Below, in pieces: positions 32,879 through 42,195 of a stretch of 64,000 nucleotides of DNA; the first letter of the stretch is position 1; each line of letters starts with the position of its first letter. A program made the position numbers and the translations under genes. The DNA comes from Tianweitania sediminis. Its GTDB lineage: Bacteria; Pseudomonadota; Alphaproteobacteria; Rhizobiales; Rhizobiaceae. The notes under the pieces are model-generated. The model had not been told where the DNA came from. It saw only the letters and a program-made list of their open reading frames with translations, and did not search any database. The DNA is taken from contig NZ_JAGIYY010000012.1 of the NCBI RefSeq assembly GCF_017813335.1, positions 1-64,000 of the forward strand. The letters run 5' to 3'.

Positions 32879-34833
32879 AACGCCTGTCCTATGCCGAAAT
32901 AGAAGGCAAAGCTCGGGTCATCGTTGCCCGGGTTCAGCGGAATGGCGACATCGGCGCGAATGGGGCCGAGCCCGGTAAGGTAGCGCAGGCCCACGCCCGC
33001 GCCGAGCTTCACGTCTTCGTCGAAGCTCGGAAACGACTCTGCGCCGACATATCCTGCATCCACGAAGCCCACGAGCCCGATGGTTTCGGTGATGCGTCCG
33101 CGCAGTTCCACGGACGCTTCCATCAGCGAGCGTCCGCCGATCAAGCCGCCATCGAAGGTTTCGACCCCGATGCCCCGGAACTCATAACCGCGCACAGAGC
33201 CGCCGCCGCCAGCGAAGAACAGCCGGTCCGGCGGCACTTCCTCGATCGGCGCACCGGCCAGCGAGCCGATCTTGAGGCGTCCTGCGGCAATCAGCCGGTT
33301 GTCATCGCCGAACCCGTAATAGGTCCGCCCTTCCAGCGTCGCGCGTGCAACGGCATTGCCGTAGTTGAACTCGAAAAAGGGCTCCACCATCGCTTCCACG
33401 AAGAAGCCTTCCGTGGCGTCCGCCTCGTTGTCACGCGTGTCATAGGTGAGCGTGCCAGGGAGACCTACCGTGATGAACTCACGGCTGCCGAGATCGTCGT
33501 CGAAGCGAGACGGCCCGCCGCTCAGGAAAAGACTGCCGGAAAGCTCTTCACTGAAGATGTGGTTGAAGCCGACCTGCGCGGTCACAGCCGTGCGGGTATA
33601 AGGGTCAAGCACCTCGCGATCGCCGAACAAGGAGGCCACGAAGTTCGTGTCAGGTGTGTAAACGCCAGGCTTCGTGAAGGTCGCACCGACACGGTAAGTA
33701 AAGGCCGTCGGATCGAAACGGCTGCGTTGGGGCTCGTCGCGCGAGCGGTCGACGACATCGGCGCCGATGCCCGCAACCTTGGCATCGAAGCGCAGGCGCT
33801 CCGCACGGCCGAACAGGTTGCGGTGCAGCCAGTAAGCCTCCACACCGGCGCCATCGAGCGTCGAATAAGAGGCGCCGACGCCGAAACGGCGCAGCGGACG
33901 CTCTTGCACGATGACGGCGAGCGGCAATTCGCCGTTGGCGCCGATCGCCTCGCCTTCCTCGATGCGCTGCGAGCGAAACACTTCCAAGCGCGCGAGCCGG
34001 TCGTTGGCGCGCTTGATGTCGTCCGGATCGAACTCTTCGCCGCGGCGCAGATCCGCCATGTAGGCGACAAAGGCGGGGTCCATCCGCTCTGTGCCCTGAA
34101 CGCTGGTGGTGCCGTAAACGGCGCGCCGTCCGGGCTCCACAAGCAGCGTCGCATCGAGCGTGTTGCTGTCGTGCGCCGCCACCACTCTGCGTTCGGCCAC
34201 TTCAGCCTTGGCGTGCCCCTGTTGCCGCCACGCTTCAACGGCGAGGTTTTCCGCCTGCAGGATAACGCCCGACTTTGCCACCTCGCCTGGCACGAAACCG
34301 TTGTCCGACGGCAGCTCCACCCGGTCGCGCCGTTCCGTGGCCGGTGGCGCCTGGTTGACGATGTCTGCGCGGCCAAAGGTGAAGGACGGCCCGGTTTCAA
34401 CCGAAACGACAACGCTGGCCGGGTTGTTCAGGGCCGCATCTGGCGGAACATCGGCGGCCTGACGGCCGTCAACAAGGATGGAGATGGTCGGGCCGTAGCG
34501 GCCCTGGGCGTAAAGCGTTCCGAGCAGCCGGCGATAATCGCCTCGTGCCTTGGACAGGAGGCCGGAAGCGCCGGACGCAGGCTCCTCACGGTCACCCCAA
34601 AGATTGGAAGCGCCCTTGAGCGTGTCTTCGAGGTCCTCGTCGTCGGATGCAACGTTGAAGGTGATCGTGTAAGGCTGCGGTTGGCCGATCGGCACATCCT
34701 CCGGATCGGCTTTCCGCTCGAAGAACTTGATGCCGAAAAGCTCGAAGGCTGCCGCAGGGGGAAGCGCAAGGGCACTTGCCACGAGCACGGCCGCAACCCG
34801 CAAATTCCAGCTACGCAACGCCTGAAAACGCAT
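32875..34833 (-). CDS. tamA: outer-membrane assembly protein TamA (BamA/Omp85 family)
   Basis: A 652-residue outer-membrane protein. A signal peptide (VAAVLVASALALPPAAA) precedes POTRA-type domains (about 45-300) and a C-terminal 16-strand barrel (about 315-652). The Omp85 lid-lock motif is visible as GGGGSVRGYEFRGIG, and the last residue is Phe (YFGIGQAF), the usual barrel end. It works with TamB, encoded directly downstream. ATG 34833; no other gene lies in the 138-base gap to the opp operon. Confidence 0.95.
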   Translation of the reverse strand: MRFQALRSWNLRVAAVLVASALALPPAAAFELFGIKFFERKADPEDVPIGQPQPYTITFNVASDDEDLEDTLKGASNLWGDREEPASGASGLLSKARGDYRRLLGTLYAQGRYGPTISILVDGRQAADVPPDAALNNPASVVVSVETGPSFTFGRADIVNQAPPATERRDRVELPSDNGFVPGEVAKSGVILQAENLAVEAWRQQGHAKAEVAERRVVAAHDSNTLDATLLVEPGRRAVYGTTSVQGTERMDPAFVAYMADLRRGEEFDPDDIKRANDRLARLEVFRSQRIEEGEAIGANGELPLAVIVQERPLRRFGVGASYSTLDGAGVEAYWLHRNLFGRAERLRFDAKVAGIGADVVDRSRDEPQRSRFDPTAFTYRVGATFTKPGVYTPDTNFVASLFGDREVLDPYTRTAVTAQVGFNHIFSEELSGSLFLSGGPSRFDDDLGSREFITVGLPGTLTYDTRDNEADATEGFFVEAMVEPFFEFNYGNAVARATLEGRTYYGFGDDNRLIAAGRLKIGSLAGAPIEEVPPDRLFFAGGGGSVRGYEFRGIGVETFDGGLIGGRSLMEASVELRGRITETIGLVGFVDAGYVGAESFPSFDEDVKLGAGVGLRYLTGLGPIRADVAIPLNPGNDDPSFAFYFGIGQAF

Positions 34834-34971
34834 TGATTGTTTGCACTCGCACGTCCATCCCGCCCAAGTTATAGCTGTTCGGGACGTTGAAGCAGCACGA
34901 AAACGCAGCTTCCCGTCAATGTTTTCCGTGACTTCGGCAAGACTGCCACACTTGACGCCTGCTGAAACGCC

Positions 34972-36600
34972 TTATTTCGCGGCCTCCTGAACCGCTGTTC
35001 GGAAGCGCCGATTGTCCACCGCAGCCGCAAGCAGCGCCTGGGTGTAAGCGGCGCGCGGCGCCTCGAAGATCTCTTCCGCAGGACCTTCTTCGACGATCTG
35101 CCCGTGCCGCATGACGATGATGTAGTCGGCCATGGCGCGCACAACAGCGAGGTCGTGGCTGATGAAGATGTAGGACAGGTCGTGAGCTTCCTGCAGGTCG
35201 CGCAGCAGGTCCACGATCTGCTTTTGCACGGAACGGTCCAGGGCCGACGTGGGCTCGTCGAGCACCATCACTTCCGGTTTGAGGATCAGGGCTCGGGCGA
35301 TCGCGATACGTTGGCGCTGGCCGCCGGAAAACTCGTGCGGGTAACGGTTGCGCATGGCAGGATCGAGTCCGACCTCGCGCATTGCGGCGATGGCACGGCG
35401 GTCACGCTCGCTTTTCGACAGGTCCTTTTCGTGCACGATCAGGCCTTCGGTGATCACCTGCCCCACCGTCATCCGAGGTGAAAGCGAGCCGAACGGATCC
35501 TGGAACACCAGCTGCAGTTGACGTCGCAGCGGTCGCATTCGCGCGCGATCGGCATGGCTGATGTCTTGGTTCTTGAATTCGAGCGAGCCGGATGCGGGCA
35601 GAAGGCGCAGCAATGCACGCCCAAGCGTCGACTTGCCAGAGCCAGACTCGCCTACGATGCCGATCGTCTGCTTGCGCCGCAGCGTGACGGACACGCCATC
35701 AACCGCCTTCAGCAGTGCTTCTTCTCCGCCCCAGCTTCGGCCGAGCGAAAAGTGAACGCCGATGTCGCGGCCGGAAAGCAGGCGCGGCGCTTCGGGGTTG
35801 GGCGGAGCCTTCCGGCCGGTCGGCTCTGCTTCGAGCAGCATGCGCGTGTAGGGATGGGTCGGTGCGGCAAAAAGCGGGCCGGTCTCGCCTTGCTCCACAA
35901 CCTCCCCCGTCTTCATCACATAAACCCGGTCAGCCAAGCGCCTGACAATGCCGAGGTCGTGGGTGATGAACACGATGGCCATCCCGATTTTTTCCTGCAG
36001 TTCCGCAAGAAGCGTCAGGATCTGCGCCTGGATCGTCACGTCGAGCGCCGTTGTCGGCTCATCGGCAATCAGGATGTCGGGATCGTTGGCAAGCGCCATC
36101 GCGATCATAACGCGCTGGCGCTGCCCGCCGGACAGTTCGTGCGGGTAGCTGTCGATGCGTCGCTCCGGCTGCGGAATGCCGACCAGTTCCAGAAGCTCAA
36201 GGACACGCTGGCGTGCGGCGGCACGGCTGCCGCCACGGTGATGAAGGATAGGCTCCGCGATCTGGCGTCCGATCCGGTAGAGCGGATCGAGCGACGTCAT
36301 CGGCTCCTGAAAGATCATGGTGATCTTCTCGCCGCGAATGCGGTTCAGCCGACGTTCCGGTAAACCGATCATCTCCTGGCCCCGGTAAAGCGCGGAGCCT
36401 CCCGCGCGGCCGTTGGACGCCAGAAGGCCCATGATAGCCATCATGGTTTGGCTTTTGCCCGAGCCGGACTCGCCTACAAGCGCGACGGTTTCACCGCGCG
36501 CCACGTCGAGATCGACACCTCGGACAGCCTGTACCCAGCCGTCAGGGGTGGCGAAGTCGACGGTAAGCCCACGCAGGGAAAGCACTTTTTCGCCGGCCAT
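34972..36600 (-). CDS. oppDF: oligopeptide ABC transporter, fused OppD-OppF ATPase
   Basis: A 542-residue ATPase with two complete nucleotide-binding domains. Domain 1: Walker [10 protein letters not shown] (about 43-51), signature [15 protein letters not shown], Walker [12 protein letters not shown]. Domain 2: Walker [10 protein letters not shown] (about 315-323), signature [15 protein letters not shown], Walker [11 protein letters not shown]. Each domain keeps the dipeptide/oligopeptide-family C-terminal segment (for example [20 protein letters not shown]). It powers OppB-OppC. The start directly abuts the oppC stop. YejF is the closest alternative name; the permeases and binding protein favour Opp. 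Confidence 0.93.
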   Translation of the reverse strand: MAGEKVLSLRGLTVDFATPDGWVQAVRGVDLDVARGETVALVGESGSGKSQTMMAIMGLLASNGRAGGSALYRGQEMIGLPERRLNRIRGEKITMIFQEPMTSLDPLYRIGRQIAEPILHHRGGSRAAARQRVLELLELVGIPQPERRIDSYPHELSGGQRQRVMIAMALANDPDILIADEPTTALDVTIQAQILTLLAELQEKIGMAIVFITHDLGIVRRLADRVYVMKTGEVVEQGETGPLFAAPTHPYTRMLLEAEPTGRKAPPNPEAPRLLSGRDIGVHFSLGRSWGGEEALLKAVDGVSVTLRRKQTIGIVGESGSGKSTLGRALLRLLPASGSLEFKNQDISHADRARMRPLRRQLQLVFQDPFGSLSPRMTVGQVITEGLIVHEKDLSKSERDRRAIAAMREVGLDPAMRNRYPHEFSGGQRQRIAIARALILKPEVMVLDEPTSALDRSVQKQIVDLLRDLQEAHDLSYIFISHDLAVVRAMADYIIVMRHGQIVEEGPAEEIFEAPRAAYTQALLAAAVDNRRFRTAVQEAAK

Positions 36601-37755
36601 TCAGCGGTCCTTCGGGTCGAGCGCGTCTCGCAAGCCATCGCCGAGGAAGTTCAGGGCAAACAGGATCACGGTCAGCGTCACTGCGGGGTAAAGCAGGAGC
36701 CAGGCCGCACCCCGCATGTTGGACGCCCCTTCGGCGATCAAAAGGCCGAGGCTGGTGAGCGGTTCCTGCACGCCAAGACCAAGGAAGGAAAGGAGGCTTT
36801 CCAGCAGGATCGCTTTCGGCACCAGCAGCGTGACGAACACCACAACCGGTCCAAGCGTGTTCGGGATGACATGGCGCTTCAAGATGCCCGCGCTGGAAAC
36901 GCCCATCGCTTCCGCCGCCTGCACATATTCCTGCCGCTTGATGGTCAGCGTCTGCCCGCGCACGATACGCGCCATGTCGAGCCACTCGGTGAAGCCGATC
37001 GCGATGAAGATCAGAACGAAACTTCGCCCGAAGAAGACAACGAGCAGGATCACGAAGAAGATAAAGGGCAGCGAATAAAGCACGTCCACAACACGCATCA
37101 TGACATTGTCGATGCGCCCGCCGAAATAGCCGGCGATCGCGCCATAGGTCACGCCGAGCGCCAACGCCATGAAAGACGCCAGCAAGCCAATTGCCAGCGA
37201 GATCCGGATGCCGATCAGGATACGCGCAAGGAGATCGCGGCCATTGGCGTCGGTGCCAAACAGAAAGCGCAACCGCTGGACGTCGGCCACCATGAACCCG
37301 CTCGACGCTCCTTCCGCTAACGGGTTGCCGTCTGCATCCTGCAGGCGCGCATTGTCGAACAGATCGGAACGGTCGACATAGCGTGTAATGCGCGGGTCAA
37401 GCGGCTCGTCGTCCGACACGGGCGCGCGCACCACCGAACCACTCAGTTCGACGTCGCCGATCGTGATGCGTGCCCGCTCCAGGGCGCTTTGGAAATCCGG
37501 CACGATCCGGTCCTGTTTCGGATACGCTTCCAGACTTGCCGGCACCCGCACATACTGTGGATAGATCTGATCATAGGAATGCGGAACAAGCCACGGCCCG
37601 ATGAAGCCGGCCAGCGCCAGGAGAAGGAGCACGAGCGCACTGGCCACGGCGGCGCGGTTGCTCCGCAGCCGCAGCCAGGCGTCCTGCCAAAGCGAGCGAC
37701 CGGCCCCAAGGCTCGCAGGCTCCTCGACCTGCTCGGAAAGGACATGCTCAGTCAT
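36601..37755 (-). CDS. oppC: oligopeptide ABC transporter permease OppC
   Basis: A 384-residue inner-membrane permease with an N-terminal cytoplasmic tail, a first helix (AVASALVLLLLALAGFIGPW), and the DppC/OppC core with five further helices. The EAA loop is seen as YVQAAEAMGVSSAGILKRHV. Between helix 1 and the core there is a periplasmic insert of about 110 residues (from YPQYVRVPASLEAYPKQDR to VQRLRFLFGTDANGRDLLA), larger than in enterobacterial OppC. It overlaps oppB by 8 bases. Confidence 0.92.
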   Translation of the reverse strand: MTEHVLSEQVEEPASLGAGRSLWQDAWLRLRSNRAAVASALVLLLLALAGFIGPWLVPHSYDQIYPQYVRVPASLEAYPKQDRIVPDFQSALERARITIGDVELSGSVVRAPVSDDEPLDPRITRYVDRSDLFDNARLQDADGNPLAEGASSGFMVADVQRLRFLFGTDANGRDLLARILIGIRISLAIGLLASFMALALGVTYGAIAGYFGGRIDNVMMRVVDVLYSLPFIFFVILLVVFFGRSFVLIFIAIGFTEWLDMARIVRGQTLTIKRQEYVQAAEAMGVSSAGILKRHVIPNTLGPVVVFVTLLVPKAILLESLLSFLGLGVQEPLTSLGLLIAEGASNMRGAAWLLLYPAVTLTVILFALNFLGDGLRDALDPKDR

Positions 37756-38665
37756 ACCGCACCCGCGGGTCGAGCCAAGCGTAAAGAATGTCGACGATCA
37801 AGTTGAACACGATCACGAAAAGCGCGATCACCACCACGGTCCCCATGACCAGCGTGTAGTCCCGCCCCAGCGCCCCTTGCACAAAGTACCGGCCAATGCC
37901 GGGGATGCCAAAGATGGTTTCCACCACAACCGATCCGGTCAGCAGGCTTGCCGCAGCGGGTCCGAGATAAGAAACAACCGGCAGCATGGCCGCCCGGAGC
38001 GCATGAACGCCCACCACGACCCGCGTCGGCAGCCCGTAAGCCCGCGCGGTGCGAACATGGTTGGAGCGCAGCGCCTCGATGGTGGCGCCTCGCGTCAACC
38101 GCGCCACGACGGCAATCTGCGGCAGCGACAGGGTCACAACAGGCAGCACCATGTGTTTCCAGGTACCCCAGCCCCCGGCGGGCAACCAGCCCATCATCAC
38201 GCCGAAGGCGAGGCTGAGGATCGGCGCGATCACGAAGGTCGGGATGGTGATGCCGAAGGTCGCCGTCCCCACCACGAGGTAATCCACCCAGCTGTTCTGG
38301 CGCAGCGCGGCCAAAGCGCCGAGAACGGTTCCGACCAGAAGCGCAATCAGCATAGAAAGTGAGCCGATGGTGATGGAAACCGGCAAACCGACGCGAAAAA
38401 GATCGACCACGGAGAAGTCGCGTCGGGTGAAGCTTGGGCCAAGGTCGCCCTGGGCAAGATTTCCAAGATAGATCAGGTACTGATGCCAAAGCGGCTTGTC
38501 GAAATTGTAAGCGCGCTCGAGATTTTGCATGATCAAAGGATCGAGCGGACGCTCCAGATCAAAGGGGCCTCCGGGCGCCAGGCGGATCATGAAAAAGGCG
38601 ATGGTGACGATCACAAACATCGTCGGCACGGCGCCAAGGAGGCGCCGCAACACATAAGCGGCCAT
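37748..38665 (-). CDS. oppB: oligopeptide ABC transporter permease OppB
   Basis: A 305-residue permease with six hydrophobic helices. It begins LRRLLGAVPTMFVIVTIAFF, typical of DppB/OppB, followed by MIRLAPGGPF. The EAA loop is VRTARAYGLPTRVVVGVHAL. It forms the channel together with OppC. Its ATG is part of the stem at 38664-38671 that pairs with the oppA stop region, while GAGGGAG lies 8 bases upstream of the ATG. Its translation is therefore probably coupled to that of oppA. Confidence 0.93.
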   Translation of the reverse strand: MAAYVLRRLLGAVPTMFVIVTIAFFMIRLAPGGPFDLERPLDPLIMQNLERAYNFDKPLWHQYLIYLGNLAQGDLGPSFTRRDFSVVDLFRVGLPVSITIGSLSMLIALLVGTVLGALAALRQNSWVDYLVVGTATFGITIPTFVIAPILSLAFGVMMGWLPAGGWGTWKHMVLPVVTLSLPQIAVVARLTRGATIEALRSNHVRTARAYGLPTRVVVGVHALRAAMLPVVSYLGPAAASLLTGSVVVETIFGIPGIGRYFVQGALGRDYTLVMGTVVVIALFVIVFNLIVDILYAWLDPRVRYD

Positions 38666-38729
38666 TCAGGAGCTCCCTCGCACCGCGGCAGCACGGTGGC
38701 GGCGCTGCCGCCGCCACCGTGTCCTGAAT
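38664..38729 (-). promoter_or_regulatory. two-tier hairpin between oppA and oppB
   Basis: In the minus-strand mRNA ATTCAGGA (38729-38722) can pair perfectly with TCCTGAAT (38671-38664). Inside it a 13-bp perfect GC-rich stem, CACGGTGGCGGCG (38721-38709) with its complement (38704-38692), closes a four-base loop. The outer stem includes the last A of the oppA stop codon and the AT of the oppB start codon. It could protect the oppA message and hold back oppB translation, giving more binding protein than permease. Confidence 0.75.
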
Positions 38730-40327
38730 CAGTTCGCGACAGACATCCAGCGGGTCGGATGCTGGTTCATGATGTTGTCTTCCCACCCATTGAGCTTGGA
38801 CGACACCAGCGAACCGGACGAGTAGTAAAGAATCGGAATGGCCGGAACTTCCTTCAGGAACAGCTCCTCAGCCTGCCGCAGAACCTTCGCGCGCGCCTCG
38901 ATATCGTTTATCATTGAGGCTTCCGTCATCAGCTTGTCGTAGTCGGCGTTTTCCCAGCGCGGATAGTTGAAGCCGAGATTGGCGCTTTCAAACAAGAACA
39001 GGAAGTTCTGCGGGTCGGAATAATCGCCGATCCAGCCAGCACGCGTGATGTCGAAGTCGCCGTCGTTCTTCATGTAGTCGAAGTAGCCGGTGCCTTCCAT
39101 TTCCACGATGGTCGCCGTGATGCCGATGTTCTTCAGCATGTCGGCAATGGCCGTCATCGTGTTCTTGTGGTTCTCGCCGGTATTGTGGCGCAGCTCCACG
39201 GACAGCGAGCCTTCGGCAACGCCTGCTTCTTCAAGCAGCTTCTTGGCTTCATCCTCCCGATCCAGAATGTCCTGGTCCTTGTAGGGCAGGTGAACGGGCT
39301 CCGGATAATTGTCGATGCCGGGCGGCACAATCGAGTAGCCCGGCAGCATGGAGTCGCGCCAGATCTCCTTGGCCAGGAAGTCGCGGTCGATCGCCATGGA
39401 GATCGCCTGACGAACCTTGGCGTCCTTGAGCTTGCTACCCTCCTCGCCTTTCACTGGCAGGTAGTAGGTGCCAAGGTAAGGCACCACGTGGACCTGTTCG
39501 CCCAGCTTCTCCTTCATGTAGTCCATTTGGGCGCTGTCGAGATCCGAGCAGGACAGAACCTCACCAGCCTCGAAGCGGCGAAGGCAGGTGGCGCGCTCTT
39601 CGAAGGGAATCCAGTTCACCACGTCGATCGCGACGTTTTCCGCATCATGGAAGTGCGGGTTCTTGCGCATGACGATCTTGTCGTTCGGCGTGAACGCCTC
39701 GAGCATATAGGCGCCGTTGGTCACCATGTTGCCCGGCCGCGTGAACTCGTTGCCGAACTGCTCCACCGACTTCTGATGGATCGGGAAGCCAGTCTGGTGC
39801 GTCAGCAACTGCAGGAAGTAAGGCGTCGGTGCGTTGAGCTTGATCTCCAGCGTGCGGTCGTCGATCGCTCTTGCACCGAGTTCCGACGGTTGCTTTTCGC
39901 CCTTGTTGATCGCCTCCGCATTTTCCATCACGTAAAGCATGTTGGCGTAGGGCGCTGCGGTTTCCGGGTTCTGGATGCGCTGGTAGGCGAACACGAAGTC
40001 ACTCGCGGTGACCGGGTCACCATTGGACCACTTCGCGTCTTCCCGCAGCTTGAACGTGTAGGTGAGGCCGTCTTCGGAAACTTCCCAGCTTTCCGCGACC
40101 CCGGGAATGACCTCCGCCTTTGCGTCGCCGACCACCAGACCCTCGTAAAGGTCGCGCATCAGATTGCCCTCAGCGACCGTGGAGGTCTTGTGGTGATCGA
40201 GCGTGGTCGGGTCGGTGTCGTTGCCCCGGTTGTAAACGACCTCGGCCTGCGCATTTGCGGCCATCGGCAAGCTGGCAACAAAGGTCGCAGAAGCGAGGAA
40301 GGTTGCTCCCATAAGCGACTTCAGCAT
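38729..40327 (-). CDS. oppA: oligopeptide-binding periplasmic protein OppA/MppA-type
   Basis: A 532-residue SBP family 5 protein. A Sec signal peptide (MLKSLMGATFLASATFVASL, cleaved after MAANAQA) is followed by EVVYNRGNDTDPTTLDHHKT and the family block DLYEGLVVGDAKAEVIPGVA. Two Cys (in RATCLRRF and VLSCSDLD) could form a disulphide, as in OppA. ATG 40327 has GGGGAG upstream; the frame remains open to 40762 but that extension shows no signal sequence or ribosome site. It delivers peptides to OppBC. MppA-like murein peptide binding is possible. Confidence 0.93.
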   Translation of the reverse strand: MLKSLMGATFLASATFVASLPMAANAQAEVVYNRGNDTDPTTLDHHKTSTVAEGNLMRDLYEGLVVGDAKAEVIPGVAESWEVSEDGLTYTFKLREDAKWSNGDPVTASDFVFAYQRIQNPETAAPYANMLYVMENAEAINKGEKQPSELGARAIDDRTLEIKLNAPTPYFLQLLTHQTGFPIHQKSVEQFGNEFTRPGNMVTNGAYMLEAFTPNDKIVMRKNPHFHDAENVAIDVVNWIPFEERATCLRRFEAGEVLSCSDLDSAQMDYMKEKLGEQVHVVPYLGTYYLPVKGEEGSKLKDAKVRQAISMAIDRDFLAKEIWRDSMLPGYSIVPPGIDNYPEPVHLPYKDQDILDREDEAKKLLEEAGVAEGSLSVELRHNTGENHKNTMTAIADMLKNIGITATIVEMEGTGYFDYMKNDGDFDITRAGWIGDYSDPQNFLFLFESANLGFNYPRWENADYDKLMTEASMINDIEARAKVLRQAEELFLKEVPAIPILYYSSGSLVSSKLNGWEDNIMNQHPTRWMSVAN

Positions 40328-40351
40328 GTTGAACTCCCCTTTTCTTGTTGC

Positions 40352-40369
40352 GCTTCGGTTTGCCGAAGC
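40352..40369 (-). promoter_or_regulatory. leader hairpin upstream of oppA
   Basis: A perfect 7-bp stem, GCTTCGG-CAAA-CCGAAGC on the minus strand, ends 24 bases before the oppA start codon, just 5' of the Shine-Dalgarno. It is not followed by a T-run. It may stabilise the transcript 5' end or be a small-RNA or protein contact; Opp leaders are known small-RNA targets in other bacteria. Confidence 0.5.
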
Positions 40370-40803
40370 TCCTGACACACGACAATAGCGGGGGACGCGC
40401 GGCGGTCCATACAAATCGTGCAAGAAGCGCAACCAGCGTGACTCCTTTGCAACGCGGGAACGAGGCTTCGCCATTTCGAATCCGTGACTTGCAAATGTCT
40501 TTTGACACGCGAATCCCAGCCGACTACTTTGATCCCGAATCGAATGGCAGCAGCGGAATAGGCCAGCGCGGAGGGGTTCGCGCGGGTTTCTCGGCCCACT
40601 GCTGACAAGGGCGACGAAAGTTGCTTCGAGATTTGTTTCCGCCCCTTTCGCAGCGGCAGGAGCGTGTTTCCCGCGTAAGTGTTCCTCAGGCGTTCTTTGC
40701 GCTGCTTCTTCATTGGAGCGGTTGTGCGGAGCTTTGCCTGATCCTGGGTTGTTCGAAGGCAAGGCTGCGCATGGCGTGCGGCCAAGGGGGATGTTGATTT
40801 CTG
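40370..40803. other. divergent intergenic region between oppA and visN
   Basis: About 430 bases without a convincing gene. Several short open frames show no family resemblance. It should hold the oppA and visN promoters; I cannot point to clear boxes. A GGGGG run lies about 15 bases before the visN ATG and may serve as its ribosome site. Confidence 0.4.
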
Positions 40804-41460
40804 ATGGTTGCTGCCGCGCTCGCTGTTTCTCAACCGATTGCCGTGGTGTCGACGCGCCGCGATCTGATCGAGTTCATGCGGCAGATTTGTCGGGATGTCG
40901 GCGCCGATCGCTACATGCTGGTCGACCTCACGGTCCGCACGGGCGAACAAGCGCGCATCGTCGCCTCCAACTGGATTTTCGACGCCATCGACATGATCGG
41001 CATCGATCTGATTGCAAAGGCAGCCCGCTTCGGCAGAACCACCGAACCGGGCCATCAGCTGTCATCCGAGGAAGTCGAGCTTCTTGCGCAACAAGGGCAT
41101 GTGGATGTGGTGGGCGTGCCGGTTCGCGCCGGACGCGCTCGCTACGCCCTCCTTCTTTCCGCGGAAAAGGCGGGCAGCCTTCTGTCGCGTGCCGTGGCAA
41201 AGGTGGAACTCCTGTGCAGCTATGCTCTGTCGCTCTTGTCCGGCAAGCAGGGCTTTGAAACGCAGGTCGACGCCCTGTCGGATCGGGAACGGGAATGCCT
41301 GTCCTGGGTCGCCGAAGGTAAGACCACGGAAGAAGTTGGCGTCATTCTCGGCGTGTCGGGGAGCACGGCCAACAGCTATCTCACCAGCGCCATGCAAAAG
41401 CTCGGCGCTCGAAACCGCGCGCTCGCCATCGCCACCGCTATCCGCTCTGGCTTGATCTGA
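40804..41460 (+). CDS. visN: LuxR-family flagellar master regulator VisN
   Basis: A 218-residue transcription factor. The N-terminal half is a ligand-binding-like domain (to about 150). The C-terminal HTH is LuxR-type: LSDRERECLSWVAEGKTTEE followed by GVSGSTANSYLTSAMQKLGA. In rhizobia VisN and VisR act as a heterodimer at the top of the flagellar hierarchy and activate rem. It is 7 bases upstream of visR, on the opposite strand to the motA-flhB operon. Confidence 0.85.
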   Translation: MVAAALAVSQPIAVVSTRRDLIEFMRQICRDVGADRYMLVDLTVRTGEQARIVASNWIFDAIDMIGIDLIAKAARFGRTTEPGHQLSSEEVELLAQQGHVDVVGVPVRAGRARYALLLSAEKAGSLLSRAVAKVELLCSYALSLLSGKQGFETQVDALSDRERECLSWVAEGKTTEEVGVILGVSGSTANSYLTSAMQKLGARNRALAIATAIRSGLI

Positions 41461-41467
41461 ACCTGCG

Positions 41468-42193
41468 ATGCATCTGGGCTCAGCCACAACAAGCGCAAGA
41501 TTCTCTCTTGCCACTCCTGCGGCAACCGCAGTCTACATGCCGGTTTATCGCGAGCTTCTGGAACTGGCGGAAGGGCTTGGTGCTTCGGACTTCTGCCTGG
41601 CGACGATCGGCTCCGACCGGCAGCGCAAGCTCACCCCCATCATGGATGCCGCCTTTCCTGACGCGGCCGTGCTGACCCAGCAAGTTGCAGCGGACGTTTC
41701 GCCGGCGATGCTGCGGCACGCCAGCAATTCCACCATCGTCGCCTGGTGGGCTGCGCCGCGCCATTCGGCTGTTTCGGCGTTCGAGCGCTTACGCTGGGTG
41801 GTTCGCACGGTGGCGATCGGCTCGGCTCGCGCAGGGCTCGTGATGCCGCTTTACGCCGGCCGTTGCGAGCACGGCATGCTGGTTTTGACTGGAACCGACT
41901 TCGCCGTGTGCGACGATACGCTGGCGGCCGCCCATCTCCAGGCGCTCGAACTGTTCGATCGATTGTTGAAGCTGCGTGCTGAAATGTCGGGTGGAAATCC
42001 CAAGCTGTCCCGGCGCGAGCTAGAATGCCTTCGCTTGACGGCGGAAGGCCAAACGAGCGACGAAATCGCCACGAACCTTGGTTTGTCCGTCCACACGGCA
42101 AACCAGTATCTCAGCAACGCGACCCAGAAGCTCGACGCAGTGAACCGGATGCACGCCGTCGCCAAGGCGCTGCGCTTCGGCCTGATCGATTAA
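41468..42193 (+). CDS. visR: LuxR-family flagellar master regulator VisR
   Basis: A 241-residue partner of VisN. The N-terminal ligand-type domain spans about 20-165. The LuxR HTH is LSRRELECLRLTAEGQTSDE followed by GLSVHTANQYLSNATQKLDA at the C-terminus. The two proteins are alike only in overall design and the HTH. Its stop is two bases from the convergent stop of the small gene at 42196-42639. The order visN-visR next to flhB matches rhizobial flagellar loci. Confidence 0.87.
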   Translation: MHLGSATTSARFSLATPAATAVYMPVYRELLELAEGLGASDFCLATIGSDRQRKLTPIMDAAFPDAAVLTQQVAADVSPAMLRHASNSTIVAWWAAPRHSAVSAFERLRWVVRTVAIGSARAGLVMPLYAGRCEHGMLVLTGTDFAVCDDTLAAAHLQALELFDRLLKLRAEMSGGNPKLSRRELECLRLTAEGQTSDEIATNLGLSVHTANQYLSNATQKLDAVNRMHAVAKALRFGLID

Positions 42194-42195
42194 GT

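Noticed and set aside
32806-34836. 676-codon plus-strand open frame
   Set aside because: Mirrors tamA exactly and has no domain; tamA has a signal peptide, VRGY motif and terminal Phe.
40345-40605. 86-codon plus-strand open frame between oppA and visN
   Set aside because: It overlaps the oppA leader and hairpin in antisense and has no recognisable feature.
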